Shown here: piece after piece, positions 42,688 to 50,964 of the stretch
Layout: each line of letters begins with the position of its first letter
How positions within the stretch are numbered: the stretch's first letter is position 1
From: Isoptericola sp. BMS4
GTDB lineage: Bacteria; Actinomycetota; Actinomycetes; Actinomycetales; Cellulomonadaceae
Direction: 5' to 3'
Assembly: GCF_011634835.1 (NCBI RefSeq)
Contig: NZ_SIRP01000001.1
Location: 2,847,511 to 2,911,510, forward strand
Length of the DNA: 64,000 nucleotides
The notes under the pieces: model-generated
What the model saw: the letters and a program-made list of their open reading frames with translations, nothing else
Databases searched by the model: none
What the model was told of the DNA's origin: nothing
Program-made: the position numbers and the translations under genes

Positions 42688-43881
42688 ATGAGAGCACTCG
42701 TGATCGGAGCGGGCATCGCTGGGCCCGTGACCGCCATGGCACTGCAGAAGGCCGGCCTCGACGTCACGGTCCTCGAGGCCCACGCACGCACCGCGGACGA
42801 CGCCGGCGCCTTCCTCACGCTCGCCCCCAACGGGCTGCACGCGCTCGAGGTGCTGGACATCGACCACCACGACCTCGGGGGGTTCGACACGACCGCCCTG
42901 CAGATGCGCAACGCCCGGGGCCGCGCGCTCACCCGGCTGCCGATGGACGCGCCGGGCGGCGGGCTGCACTCCCAGACCGTCCGGCGCGCGGACCTCTACA
43001 CGGCCCTGCGCGACGAGGCCGGCCGCCGCGGGATCGCCGTCGAGCACGGCAGGCGACTCGCCGACGTGACGCCCGGCCGCACGGGCGGCGTCGTCGCGAC
43101 GTTCGAGGACGGCACGCGCGAGACGGGCGACATGCTGGTCGGCGCCGACGGGATCGGCTCGCGCACACGGCAGGTGCTCGACCCGGCCTGCCCGGCGCCG
43201 CGCTACACCGGCCTGCTCAACACCGGCGGGTACGCCACCGGGGTGGCGGTGGACGCCGAACCCGGCGTGTTCACGATGGTCTTCGGGCGCCGAGCTTTTT
43301 TCGCGTACCTGTGCCGCGGCCCCGGCGAGGTGTGGTGGTTCGCGAACATTCCCCGCACGGCGGCGGCCACGGCCGACGAGCTCGCGGCCTGGACGCCGGC
43401 CACCTGGCGCGCCGAGCTGGAGCGCCTCTTCGCGGACGACCGCTCCCCGGCGCTCGAGCTTCTCGCGGGCACCCCGCGGCTCCTCGGGCCGTGGAACACC
43501 CGTGACCTGCCGAAGGTCCCCGTCTGGCACCGCGGGCCCGTCGGGCTGGTCGGTGACGCCGCCCACGCCATCTCCCCGACGTCCGGCCAGGGGGCGTCGT
43601 TGGCCGTCGAGGACGGCGTCCTGCTGGCGCGGTGGGTACGCGACCTGGGCGACCCCGCCGCCGCGTTCGCCGCCTTCGAGGCGCAGCGCCGCCGCCGGGT
43701 CGAACGCCTCGTGGCGCAGGCGAAGCGCACGTCGAACCTCAAGATTCCCAACCCCCTGTCCCGAGCCGTGCGGGACCGGGTCGTGCTGCCCGCCGTGGGT
43801 CGGGTCGCGACCCGCACGTCCCGCGACTGGGTGACCGACTTCCGCGTCACGTGGGAGGAGCGTTCCGCACCGGCCCGGTGA
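42688..43881 (+). CDS. FAD-dependent monooxygenase (PHBH family)
   Basis: A 397-residue class A flavoprotein monooxygenase. The FAD motif G-A-G-I-A-G-P is at 7-13, the second motif M-L-V-G-A-D-G-I-G-S near 150, and the C-terminal G-D-A-A-H-A-I-S-P-T-S-G-Q-G near 289-302. Uses NAD(P)H and oxygen to hydroxylate aromatic compounds, or inactivate drugs in TetX-like members; substrate unknown. ATG follows TATGGT by six bases (leaderless), with the PadR site on top of the promoter. Confidence 0.92.
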   Translation: MRALVIGAGIAGPVTAMALQKAGLDVTVLEAHARTADDAGAFLTLAPNGLHALEVLDIDHHDLGGFDTTALQMRNARGRALTRLPMDAPGGGLHSQTVRRADLYTALRDEAGRRGIAVEHGRRLADVTPGRTGGVVATFEDGTRETGDMLVGADGIGSRTRQVLDPACPAPRYTGLLNTGGYATGVAVDAEPGVFTMVFGRRAFFAYLCRGPGEVWWFANIPRTAAATADELAAWTPATWRAELERLFADDRSPALELLAGTPRLLGPWNTRDLPKVPVWHRGPVGLVGDAAHAISPTSGQGASLAVEDGVLLARWVRDLGDPAAAFAAFEAQRRRRVERLVAQAKRTSNLKIPNPLSRAVRDRVVLPAVGRVATRTSRDWVTDFRVTWEERSAPAR

Positions 43882-43915
43882 CCCGTCGGGCACCGTGCCC
43901 GACTAGGGTGTCCGG

Positions 43916-44743
43916 GTGCTGATCTGCCTGCCGCCCTCCGAGGGCAAGACGCCGGCGCCCGACGGCGGCGCCCCGGTCGACCTGGCCCGCCTCACCGCGG
44001 CCGAGGACCTGACCGACCGCCGCCGCGAGGTGCTCGACGCCCTCGCCGCCGTCAGCACCGGTCCCGACGCCCCCGAGGTCCTCGGCGTGGGCGCGTCGCT
44101 CGCCGCGGAGGTCGCCCGCAACGTCGACCTCAAGTCCGCCCCGACGGCGCCCGCCGCCCGCGTCTACACCGGGGTCCTGTACGCCGCCGCGGGTCTGGCG
44201 GACCTGCCCGACGACGTCGCGGCGCGCGCCGCCGACGACGTGCGGGTCTTCTCCGGCCTGTGGGGCGCCGTCTCCCCCGCCGACCGCATCCCTGCCTACC
44301 GGCTGTCCATGGGCGTCGACCTGCCCGGCGTCGGCAGGCTCGCCGCCGCGTGGCGCGCACCTCTGGCCGCCGCGCTCGACGACCGCGCCGCGGGCGACGT
44401 CGTCGTCGACTGCCGCTCCGCCGCCTATCTGGCCGCCTGGAAGCCCGACACCACCGCCACCGACTGGGTGACCGTACGGGTCGTGCGCGAGTCCGCCGGC
44501 AGGCGCACCGTCGTCTCCCACAACGCCAAGCACACGCGCGGGGTCCTGACGGGCCACCTGCTGCGACGCACAGGAGCCGCGCCGTCGTCGGCGACCGCCC
44601 TCCTGGACGCCGCCCGAGAGCTGGACGGCGAGATCATCGGCACCGAGGTCGGCAGCGGCCTGTCGTACCGCATGGTCGAGGCGACGATGCACGACGCGAC
44701 GACGCGCCGCGGACCGCGCACCCTCGAGGTCGTCATCGCGTGA
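43916..44743 (+). CDS. yaaA: YaaA family peroxide stress protein
   Basis: A 275-residue member of the YaaA/DUF328 family. The start L-I-C-L-P-P-S-E-G-K-T, V-F-S-G-L-W-G-A-V near 109-117, I-P-A-Y-R-L-S-M-G near 122-130 and H-N-A-K-H-T-R-G near 202-209 are the family motifs. In E. coli YaaA lowers free iron during peroxide stress and binds DNA. GTG at 43916 follows TAGGGT by six bases. TfoX-like gene follows on the same strand. Confidence 0.88.
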   Translation: MLICLPPSEGKTPAPDGGAPVDLARLTAAEDLTDRRREVLDALAAVSTGPDAPEVLGVGASLAAEVARNVDLKSAPTAPAARVYTGVLYAAAGLADLPDDVAARAADDVRVFSGLWGAVSPADRIPAYRLSMGVDLPGVGRLAAAWRAPLAAALDDRAAGDVVVDCRSAAYLAAWKPDTTATDWVTVRVVRESAGRRTVVSHNAKHTRGVLTGHLLRRTGAAPSSATALLDAARELDGEIIGTEVGSGLSYRMVEATMHDATTRRGPRTLEVVIA

Positions 44744-44787
44744 CGGCCCGCGCGCGACGACGGCCGGGCGCACGCACACTGAGGTCC

Positions 44788-45126
44788 ATGGCTTTCGACG
44801 AAGAGCTCGCCGCCCGCGTGCGCGCCGCCGTCGGCGAGCGCGCGGACTTCACCGAGCGACGGATGTTCGGCGGGCTGGCGATCATGGTGCACACCCACAT
44901 GGCCGTCGGAGTGACCCGCGACGAGCTGATGGTCCACGTGGGCACGGACGGGCACGAGGCGGCCCTGGCCGCCGGCGCGCACGAGCTGCGCATGGGCGAC
45001 CGCGTCATGCGCGGCACGGTCGGCGTCGCGGCGTCCGCGACGGCCGACGAGGAGACGCTGCGCGCCTGGGTGGACCGGGGCGTCGACCTCGCGCTCGCCA
45101 CCCCGCCGAAGCCGGCACGGCGGTAG
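44788..45126 (+). CDS. TfoX/Sxy N-terminal domain protein
   Basis: A 112-residue TfoX N-terminal domain: E-R-R-M-F-G-G-L-A-I-M-V at about 23-34 is the family signature. Short proteins of this type occur widely outside competence systems and their role is not known. ATG at 44788. Convergent with the phosphatase gene, 17 bases apart. Confidence 0.85.
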   Translation: MAFDEELAARVRAAVGERADFTERRMFGGLAIMVHTHMAVGVTRDELMVHVGTDGHEAALAAGAHELRMGDRVMRGTVGVAASATADEETLRAWVDRGVDLALATPPKPARR

Positions 45127-45143
45127 CGCTCTGCCGGCCGCGC

Positions 45144-45836
45144 TCAGACGTCGGTCGGGAAGCCGGTCGCGGTGATCTCGGCGAGCGTGGGCACCCCGTC
45201 GTCCGCGAGACCGAACCGGAGCACGGTGAGCGAGCAGGGCGGCAGCCGCAGCACCGGCCAGGACGACGGGGGCGCCCCGAGGGCGCGCCCGACCAGGGCA
45301 CGGATCGTGATCGTGTGCGTCGCGACGACCGTGGTGGCGGACGGCTCCCCCGCGCCCACGACGTCCCGCAGACCCGCCCAGGCCCGCTCACCCACCTGCG
45401 CGAGGGACTCGCCGCCGGGCGGCGCGACGCCCGCGGACCTCCAGGCCTCGAGCTCGGCGGGCCATGCCTCGGCGACCTGCTCGGGCGTGAGGCCCTCCCA
45501 CGCGCCGAAGTCGCACTCGGCGAACCGCTCGTCGGTACGCGGGTGCCGCCCCGTCCGGCGCCCGACCGCGGCCGCCGTCTCCAGCGTGCGCAGCATCGGC
45601 GAGGCGACGAGCGCGCCCGCGCGCGGCAGGTCGGGCCACAGGTCCTTGCCGATCCGGAAGACGGCATCGGCGGCGCGGGCCGCCTGGGTCCGGCCCCGCC
45701 CCGTGAGGGACGGCCCCGGGACGCCGCCGCCCGAGTACGCCCGCACCTCGGTCAGCGCGGTGACGCCGTGGCGCACCAGCACCACGGTGCGCGCCGTCGA
45801 GTCGGCGAGCGGGCTCGCCCCGGACGGGCGGATCAT
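45144..45836 (-). CDS. Histidine phosphatase family protein
   Basis: A 230-residue phosphoglycerate mutase-like phosphatase. The catalytic motif L-V-R-H-G-V-T is at about 19-25 (His22 attacks phosphate), the second Arg is in S-P-M-L-R-T-L-E-T, Glu in F-A-E-C-D-F-G-A-W-E and His in A-T-H-T-I-T. In mycobacteria the corresponding domain is fused to RNase HI (Rv2228c); here it stands alone. ATG at 45836 shares its A with the TGA of the zinc ribbon gene. Confidence 0.9.
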   Translation of the reverse strand: MIRPSGASPLADSTARTVVLVRHGVTALTEVRAYSGGGVPGPSLTGRGRTQAARAADAVFRIGKDLWPDLPRAGALVASPMLRTLETAAAVGRRTGRHPRTDERFAECDFGAWEGLTPEQVAEAWPAELEAWRSAGVAPPGGESLAQVGERAWAGLRDVVGAGEPSATTVVATHTITIRALVGRALGAPPSSWPVLRLPPCSLTVLRFGLADDGVPTLAEITATGFPTDV

Positions 45837-46633
45837 CAGGCGCCCGCGGCCTCGTCCGGCTGGCGCACGAGGATGCGGCCGCACTCCTCGCACCGCACGA
45901 CCTGCTCCGGCGCGGCCGAGCGCGCCGCCGCGAGGTCGCCGGGGTTGAGCTCGAGCCGGCAGCCCTCGCAGCGGCCGCCGCGCAGGGCGGCCGCGCCCAG
46001 CCCGCCGAGCTGCGCCCGCAGCTTGTCGTACAGGGCGAGCAGGCCCGCGTCGAGGCTGTCGGCGACCCGGGCGCGCTCGGCCTGCACGCCGCGGCCGGCG
46101 GTGTCGATCTCGGCCCAGGCGGCGTCCCGCTCCGCGGTGGCCTTCTCCTTGCCCGCGACGAGCTCGGCGTGCGCCGCCTCGACCTTCGCCAGGGACTCCT
46201 GGTGGGCCTCGAGACGCTCCATGACCTCCAGCTCGACGTCCTCCAGCACGGACTGCCGCCGCGCGAGGGACTCGATCTCGCTCAGCACGGCCTGGGAGTC
46301 CTTCGCGGACAGCGCGCCCGAGTCGAGGCGCTGCTGGTCGCGCTCGGCGCGGGTGCGCACCTGCGCGACGTCCGCCTCCGCCTTCGCGACCTCCCGCTCG
46401 AGATCGGACACCGCGGTGCGCGAGTCCACGAGCGACCCCTGCAGGTCGGCCAGGCGCTTGTCGAGCTCGGCGATCGTCGCGAGCGACGGGTGGGTGCGGC
46501 GCTGGTGCACGAGCTGCTGCAACCGCGTGTCGAGCTCCTGGACCTCGAGCAGTGTGCGCTGGTCCTCGGGCGGTGCAGTGGCCACGGGCGGGTCCTCTCG
46601 TGCGACGTCGTCGGGTGGGTCAGCTCTGGTCAT
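45836..46633 (-). CDS. Coiled-coil and C4 zinc ribbon protein
   Basis: A 265-residue protein. After a 25-residue acidic start, about 30-200 forms a long coiled coil, followed by a zinc ribbon with C-E-G-C and C-E-E-C pairs near 211-214 and 236-239. The family (Rv2229c, CT398-like) pairs with NIF3-like proteins in many bacteria; related coiled-coil zinc proteins bind the flagellar or type III machinery or RNA polymerase in other phyla. Role here unknown. ATG overlaps the NIF3 stop (ATGA). Confidence 0.9.
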   Translation of the reverse strand: MTRADPPDDVAREDPPVATAPPEDQRTLLEVQELDTRLQQLVHQRRTHPSLATIAELDKRLADLQGSLVDSRTAVSDLEREVAKAEADVAQVRTRAERDQQRLDSGALSAKDSQAVLSEIESLARRQSVLEDVELEVMERLEAHQESLAKVEAAHAELVAGKEKATAERDAAWAEIDTAGRGVQAERARVADSLDAGLLALYDKLRAQLGGLGAAALRGGRCEGCRLELNPGDLAAARSAAPEQVVRCEECGRILVRQPDEAAGA

Positions 46634-47520
46634 CCGGTGCGGTCCGCGCCGATCCGGGCGGACCACGGATCGGTGCCCAGGGTGCTCACCCTCGTGGTCA
46701 CCGTACCGTCTGGCAGGCGTGCCTCGAGATCCTCGGCGGCGTAGCGCAGCCACGGCCACTCGCTGGCGAAGTGCGCCACGTCCACGAGGAACGGCGTGCC
46801 CGCGTCGGCGGGGCGGTCGCGGTGCTCGAACGCGGCGCGCTCGCGCAGCTCGGACGCCGGGTGGTGGCGCAGGTCGGCGGTGACGTACACGTCCGCGGCG
46901 GCGTCGCGCACGGCGTCGAACAGCGAGTCGCCGGAGCCCCCGACGACGGCGGCGGTCCGCACGGTGGCATCGAGATCGCCGGCCACCCGGACCCCCTGCG
47001 CCGTCGCGGGCAGCACGTCGGCCACGTGCTCGGCGAAGGCCCGCAGCGTGACGGGCGAGGCCAGGCGGCCCACCCGGCCGATGCCGCGCTCCGCGCCGTC
47101 CGCACCGTCCGAGTCGTCGGTGCGCGCGACGAGCGGACGCCGCCCGGTGACGCCGACCAGGTCGGCGAGCGCGTCCGCGACGCCGCGCGGCGCGGCGTCG
47201 GCGTTGGTGTGCGCCACGTGCAGGCCGCAGCCGGCCCGCAGCAGCCGGTGCACCACGTCGCCCTTGAACGTCGTCGCGGCGACGGAGTGCACGCCGCGCA
47301 GGAACAGCGGGTGGTGGGTCACGAGGAGGTCGGCGCCCCACTCCACGGCCTCGTCGACAACGGCCGCGACCGGGTCGACGGCGAACAGCACGCGGCGCAC
47401 CGGGGCGGCGGGGTCCCCGGCGACCAGACCCACGGCGTCCCAGCCCTCCGCCGTCGACGGCGGGTACAGGGCGTCCAGGGCGTCGACGACGTCGGCCAGC
47501 GTGAGGGGTGCGGAGGTCAT
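46630..47520 (-). CDS. NIF3-like dinuclear metal hexameric protein
   Basis: A 296-residue NIF3/YbgI family protein with the metal-binding motif L-V-T-H-H-P-L-F-L near 66-74, H-T-N-A-D near 105-109 and C-terminal H-F-A-S-E-W near 254-259 containing further ligands. Related proteins include GTP cyclohydrolase I type 2-like annotations, but true activity is not established. ATG at 47520 is preceded by TAGGGT and six bases, the promoter of the three-gene operon with the zinc ribbon and phosphatase genes. Confidence 0.92.
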   Translation of the reverse strand: MTSAPLTLADVVDALDALYPPSTAEGWDAVGLVAGDPAAPVRRVLFAVDPVAAVVDEAVEWGADLLVTHHPLFLRGVHSVAATTFKGDVVHRLLRAGCGLHVAHTNADAAPRGVADALADLVGVTGRRPLVARTDDSDGADGAERGIGRVGRLASPVTLRAFAEHVADVLPATAQGVRVAGDLDATVRTAAVVGGSGDSLFDAVRDAAADVYVTADLRHHPASELRERAAFEHRDRPADAGTPFLVDVAHFASEWPWLRYAAEDLEARLPDGTVTTRVSTLGTDPWSARIGADRTG

Positions 47521-47580
47521 GACCCGACCCTAGCGACCGCCGCCACGGGCAGAGGCCGCCTCCGCGGCTACCTTCCGCAG

Positions 47581-49347
47581 CTACTTGGCGTCGGCGTAGG
47601 CCTCCACGACCTCGACCGTGAGGGGGAAGGACACGGGGAAGTCGCCGAACAGCAGCCGACCGGCCTCCTCCGCGGCGGCACGCACCTGCTCGGCGACGGT
47701 CTCGGCCATGGCGACGGGGGCGTGCACCACCACCTCGTCGTGCAGGAAGAACACGAGGTGGGGGCGGTCGGCGAACGGCGCGGGCGCGAGCCCGGCGGGC
47801 CCCGCGGTCCCGAGCTCCCACAGCCGGCGGCGGATCGAGGCGAGCCAGCACAGCGCCCACTCGGCGGCGGTGCCCTGGACGACGAAGTTCCGGGTGAATC
47901 GCCCCCAGGAGCGCGTCGCCGTCCGGGCACGGGTCGCCGCGTCGGCGCCGGCGGCGTCCTCCAGGGCGCCCGCCTGCGCGGCGTCCCACTCGCTGCCCGG
48001 CGGCGGGGACGACCGGCCCAGCCGGGTCGTGACGATGCCCCCGCGCTCCCCCGTGCGGGCGGCGTCCTCGACCAGGGCCACGGAGCGTGGGAAGGCCCGC
48101 GCGAGACGCGGCAGCACCTGGGCGCTCGCGCCGGTGGTCCCGCCGTACAGGGCGCCGAGCATGCCGACCTTCGCCAGCTCGCGGGTGGCCACGGCTCCCG
48201 AGGCCACGATGCCGGCGTACAGGTCGCCGCCCCGGCCCGCGCGCGCCATCGCCTCGTCGCCCGCCATGCCCGCGAGCACACGCGGCTCGAGCTGGGCGGC
48301 GTCGGCGACGACGAAGCGCCACCCCGGGTCGGCCACGACGGCGCGGCGCACCGCCTTCGGCAGCTGCAGCGCTCCCCCGCCGCTGGACGCCCATCGGCCC
48401 GTCACCACCCCGCCGACCACGTACTCGGGGCGGAACCGGCCGCCCTCGACCCACGCGTCGAGCCAGTGCCACCCGTTGGCGGTGAGCAGCCGATACAGGT
48501 TCTTGTACTCCAGCAGGGGCGCGACCACCGGGTGGTCCACCTGCTCCAGCTCCCACTTGCGCAGGCTGCGCGCCCCGACCCCGGCGTACTGCATGGCCTT
48601 CAGCAGATCGGGGTGGGAGTCCGGGTTGAGGGTGGGCGGCGCGTCCAAGGCGGCGCGGATGCGGTCGGCGAGCGCCTCGAGCCGGGCGGGGCGGCGGCCC
48701 TCGGGCGGGCGCGGTCCCAGCACCTCGGTGAGGATCGCGTCGTGCACGTCGGTGCGCCACGGCAGGCCCGCGTGCCGCATCTCGGCGGCGACGAGCGCCC
48801 CGGCGGACTCCGCCGCCAGCAGCAGCCGGAGCCGGGACGGGTCGTCGGAGCCGGCGACGGCGGCCCGCTGCGCGCGCAGCTCGGCCACCGCGCCGGCGGC
48901 GTCCGGGGCGCCGCCCGGGTGCGCGCGGGCACCGGCCGCCGGCTCGGGCCGGAGGTCGAACAGGGCGTCCGCCTGCGGCGCACGCGGGCGCGGCACGGGG
49001 GTGTGCTCGGGCGTCGCGGGCTCGTCCCACGGCCCCGGGGGCGCGGTGGCGAGGCCGGAGCCGGACGCGAGGGTGGAGTGGCGCAGGATCCGGTGCGCCA
49101 GGCGCAGGTCGTGGGCACGCTCGACGCGGGCGCCGTCGGCGAGCAGCGGCGGGTACCGCACGGCGGTGTCGTCCCAGGTCCACCGCACCGCGGCACGGTC
49201 GCCGCTCCGGTCGCGCTCGAGGGCGCGGACGGCGGCCGTCGCGTCGGCGACGGCCCCGGGACCCGCGTCCCCGTCCGGGTCGTCGAGGCGCCGCAGGCGC
49301 ATGCCTCCGCCCGGCTCCGGGGCGAGGACGACGTGCACGGGCCCCAT
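47581..49347 (-). CDS. Family A DNA polymerase-like protein
   Basis: A 588-residue protein annotated in actinobacteria as bifunctional 3-5 exonuclease/DNA polymerase. The polymerase half (about 250-585) has motif A as V-A-D-A-A-Q-L-E-P-R-V-L, the O-helix region R-E-L-A-K-V-G-M-L-G-A-L-Y-G, and motif C as F-L-H-D-E-V-V-V. The N-terminal half has W-D-D-T-A-V-R-Y-P but no clear DEDD exonuclease residues. In motif A the usual D-Y-S-Q is D-A-A-Q, losing Tyr. Biochemical activity is unproven. Start between 49347 and 49368; the M-G-P-V form is used. Confidence 0.82.
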   Translation of the reverse strand: MGPVHVVLAPEPGGGMRLRRLDDPDGDAGPGAVADATAAVRALERDRSGDRAAVRWTWDDTAVRYPPLLADGARVERAHDLRLAHRILRHSTLASGSGLATAPPGPWDEPATPEHTPVPRPRAPQADALFDLRPEPAAGARAHPGGAPDAAGAVAELRAQRAAVAGSDDPSRLRLLLAAESAGALVAAEMRHAGLPWRTDVHDAILTEVLGPRPPEGRRPARLEALADRIRAALDAPPTLNPDSHPDLLKAMQYAGVGARSLRKWELEQVDHPVVAPLLEYKNLYRLLTANGWHWLDAWVEGGRFRPEYVVGGVVTGRWASSGGGALQLPKAVRRAVVADPGWRFVVADAAQLEPRVLAGMAGDEAMARAGRGGDLYAGIVASGAVATRELAKVGMLGALYGGTTGASAQVLPRLARAFPRSVALVEDAARTGERGGIVTTRLGRSSPPPGSEWDAAQAGALEDAAGADAATRARTATRSWGRFTRNFVVQGTAAEWALCWLASIRRRLWELGTAGPAGLAPAPFADRPHLVFFLHDEVVVHAPVAMAETVAEQVRAAAEEAGRLLFGDFPVSFPLTVEVVEAYADAK

Positions 49348-49521
49348 CATCGCCCGTGGTACCGACATCGCCGACGCCCGGTGGTGGCGGCGGCCGGTCG
49401 CGTCCCGGGTCGTGAGGCCCGGGGTCCAGCGGTGGTCACCGCGGGCACCGTGTGGTGCCCTGGGAGCGACCACCCGTAGCGCGCCCGGGCACCCCGGGGG
49501 CCGGACGACGAGGAGCCGAGC

Positions 49522-50964
49522 ATGGCAGAGCAGGACGCGGGCCGGGCGCCGGCCGACGAGCAGGTCGACGTCGTGGTGGTCGGGCTGGGCCCCGGCGGCG
49601 AGGACGTCGCGGCACGGCTCGCCCGCGCGGGGCTGGCCGTCGTCGGGGTCGAGGCGAACCTGGTCGGTGGCGAGTGCCCCTACTACGGCTGCATCCCCAC
49701 CAAGATGATGATCCGCGCCGCGAACGCGCTCGCCGAGGCCCGCCGGGTGGACGACCTCGCCGGCTCGGCCGAGGTGCACCCCGACCTGGCGCCCGTGGCG
49801 CGCCGCATCCGCGACGAGGCCACCACCGACTGGGACGACGCCGCGGCGGTCGAGCGCCTCGAGTCGGCGGGCGGCCGGTTCGTGCGGGGGTGGGGCCGCC
49901 TCGTCGGGCCGCGGGAGGTCGCCGTGGCGACGGCCGGCGGCGAGCGGCGGTTCCGCGCCCGGACCGGGGTCGTGCTCAACCCGGGCACGGCGCCCGTCGT
50001 CCCGCCGGTCGACGGGCTCGCCGACACGCCGTTCTGGACCAACCGCGAGGCCGTGAAGGCCGAGGAGGCGCCGCGGTCCCTCACGGTGCTGGGTGGCGGC
50101 GCGATCGGCTGCGAGCTGGCGCAGGCGTTCGCGCGCTTCGGGTCCGCGGTGCGGGTCGTCGAGGCCGGCCCGCGGCTGCTGCCCGCGGACGAGCCGGAGG
50201 CCGCCGCCCTCGTCGCGGAGCGGTTCGCCGCCGAGGGCATCGACGTGCGCACGGGGGTCAGGGCGTCGCAGGTCCGGCACGACGGCGAGGAGTTCGCGCT
50301 GCGTCTGGAGGACGGGACCGTGCTGGCGTCCTCCCACCTGCTGGTCGCGACGGGTCGGCGCACCGACCTGCCCGCCCTCGGGCTCGCGGCGGCGGGGATC
50401 GACGACGGCACCGACTCGGGCGCCCGCACGATCGCCGTCGACGACCGCATGCGGGCCGCGGACGGCGTGTGGGCAGTCGGCGACGTGACCGGCCACGGCG
50501 CCTTCACCCACATGTCCGTGTACCAGGCGCGCATCGCCGCGGCCGACGTCCTGGCCGCGCACGGCGCCGGCGACGGGGACGGGGAGCGCGCCGACTACCG
50601 CGCCGTGCCGCACGTGACGTTCACCGACCCGGAGATCGGCGCCGTCGGCCTCACCGAGGCCGCGGCGCGCGAGGCCGGCCTCACGGTGCGCACGGGCAGC
50701 GTGCCGGTGCCGTCGTCGACCCGCGGCTGGATCCACGGCGTCGGCAACGAGGGCTTCGTCAAGCTCGTCGCCGACGCCGACGCGGGGGTGCTGGTCGGCG
50801 CGACGTCGGCGGGCCCCCACGGCGGGGAGGTGCTCGCGATGCTCACGCTCGCGGTCCACGCACGGGTGCCCGTCGACCGGCTGCGGCAGATGGTCTACGC
50901 CTACCCGACGTTCCACCGGGCCGTCGAGGCCGCGCTGGACGACCTCCAGGGCGACGGGTCCTGA
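49522..50964 (+). CDS. FAD-dependent pyridine nucleotide-disulfide oxidoreductase
   Basis: A 480-residue two-dinucleotide-fold flavoprotein. The FAD motif G-L-G-P-G-G is at 21-26, the redox pair is Cys52 and Cys57 in G-E-C-P-Y-Y-G-C-I-P-T-K, the NAD(P) motif G-G-G-A-I-G near 192, and G-D-V-T-G-H-G-A-F near 321. The C-terminal active site reads Y-A-Y-P-T-F-H, lacking the His-x-His-Pro-Thr of lipoamide dehydrogenase, so it is not a standard Lpd. Mercuric reductase-like or orphan thiol reductase are alternatives. GAGGAG upstream of ATG. Its last 64 bases overlap the convergent VTC gene. Confidence 0.88.
   Translation: MAEQDAGRAPADEQVDVVVVGLGPGGEDVAARLARAGLAVVGVEANLVGGECPYYGCIPTKMMIRAANALAEARRVDDLAGSAEVHPDLAPVARRIRDEATTDWDDAAAVERLESAGGRFVRGWGRLVGPREVAVATAGGERRFRARTGVVLNPGTAPVVPPVDGLADTPFWTNREAVKAEEAPRSLTVLGGGAIGCELAQAFARFGSAVRVVEAGPRLLPADEPEAAALVAERFAAEGIDVRTGVRASQVRHDGEEFALRLEDGTVLASSHLLVATGRRTDLPALGLAAAGIDDGTDSGARTIAVDDRMRAADGVWAVGDVTGHGAFTHMSVYQARIAAADVLAAHGAGDGDGERADYRAVPHVTFTDPEIGAVGLTEAAAREAGLTVRTGSVPVPSSTRGWIHGVGNEGFVKLVADADAGVLVGATSAGPHGGEVLAMLTLAVHARVPVDRLRQMVYAYPTFHRAVEAALDDLQGDGS

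Noticed and set aside
49522-50964. Calling the flavoprotein dihydrolipoamide dehydrogenase because sucB, lipB and lipA are in the window
   Set aside because: The C-terminal His-x-His-Pro-Thr motif of lipoamide dehydrogenase is absent, and the gene is nearly 40 kb from sucB.
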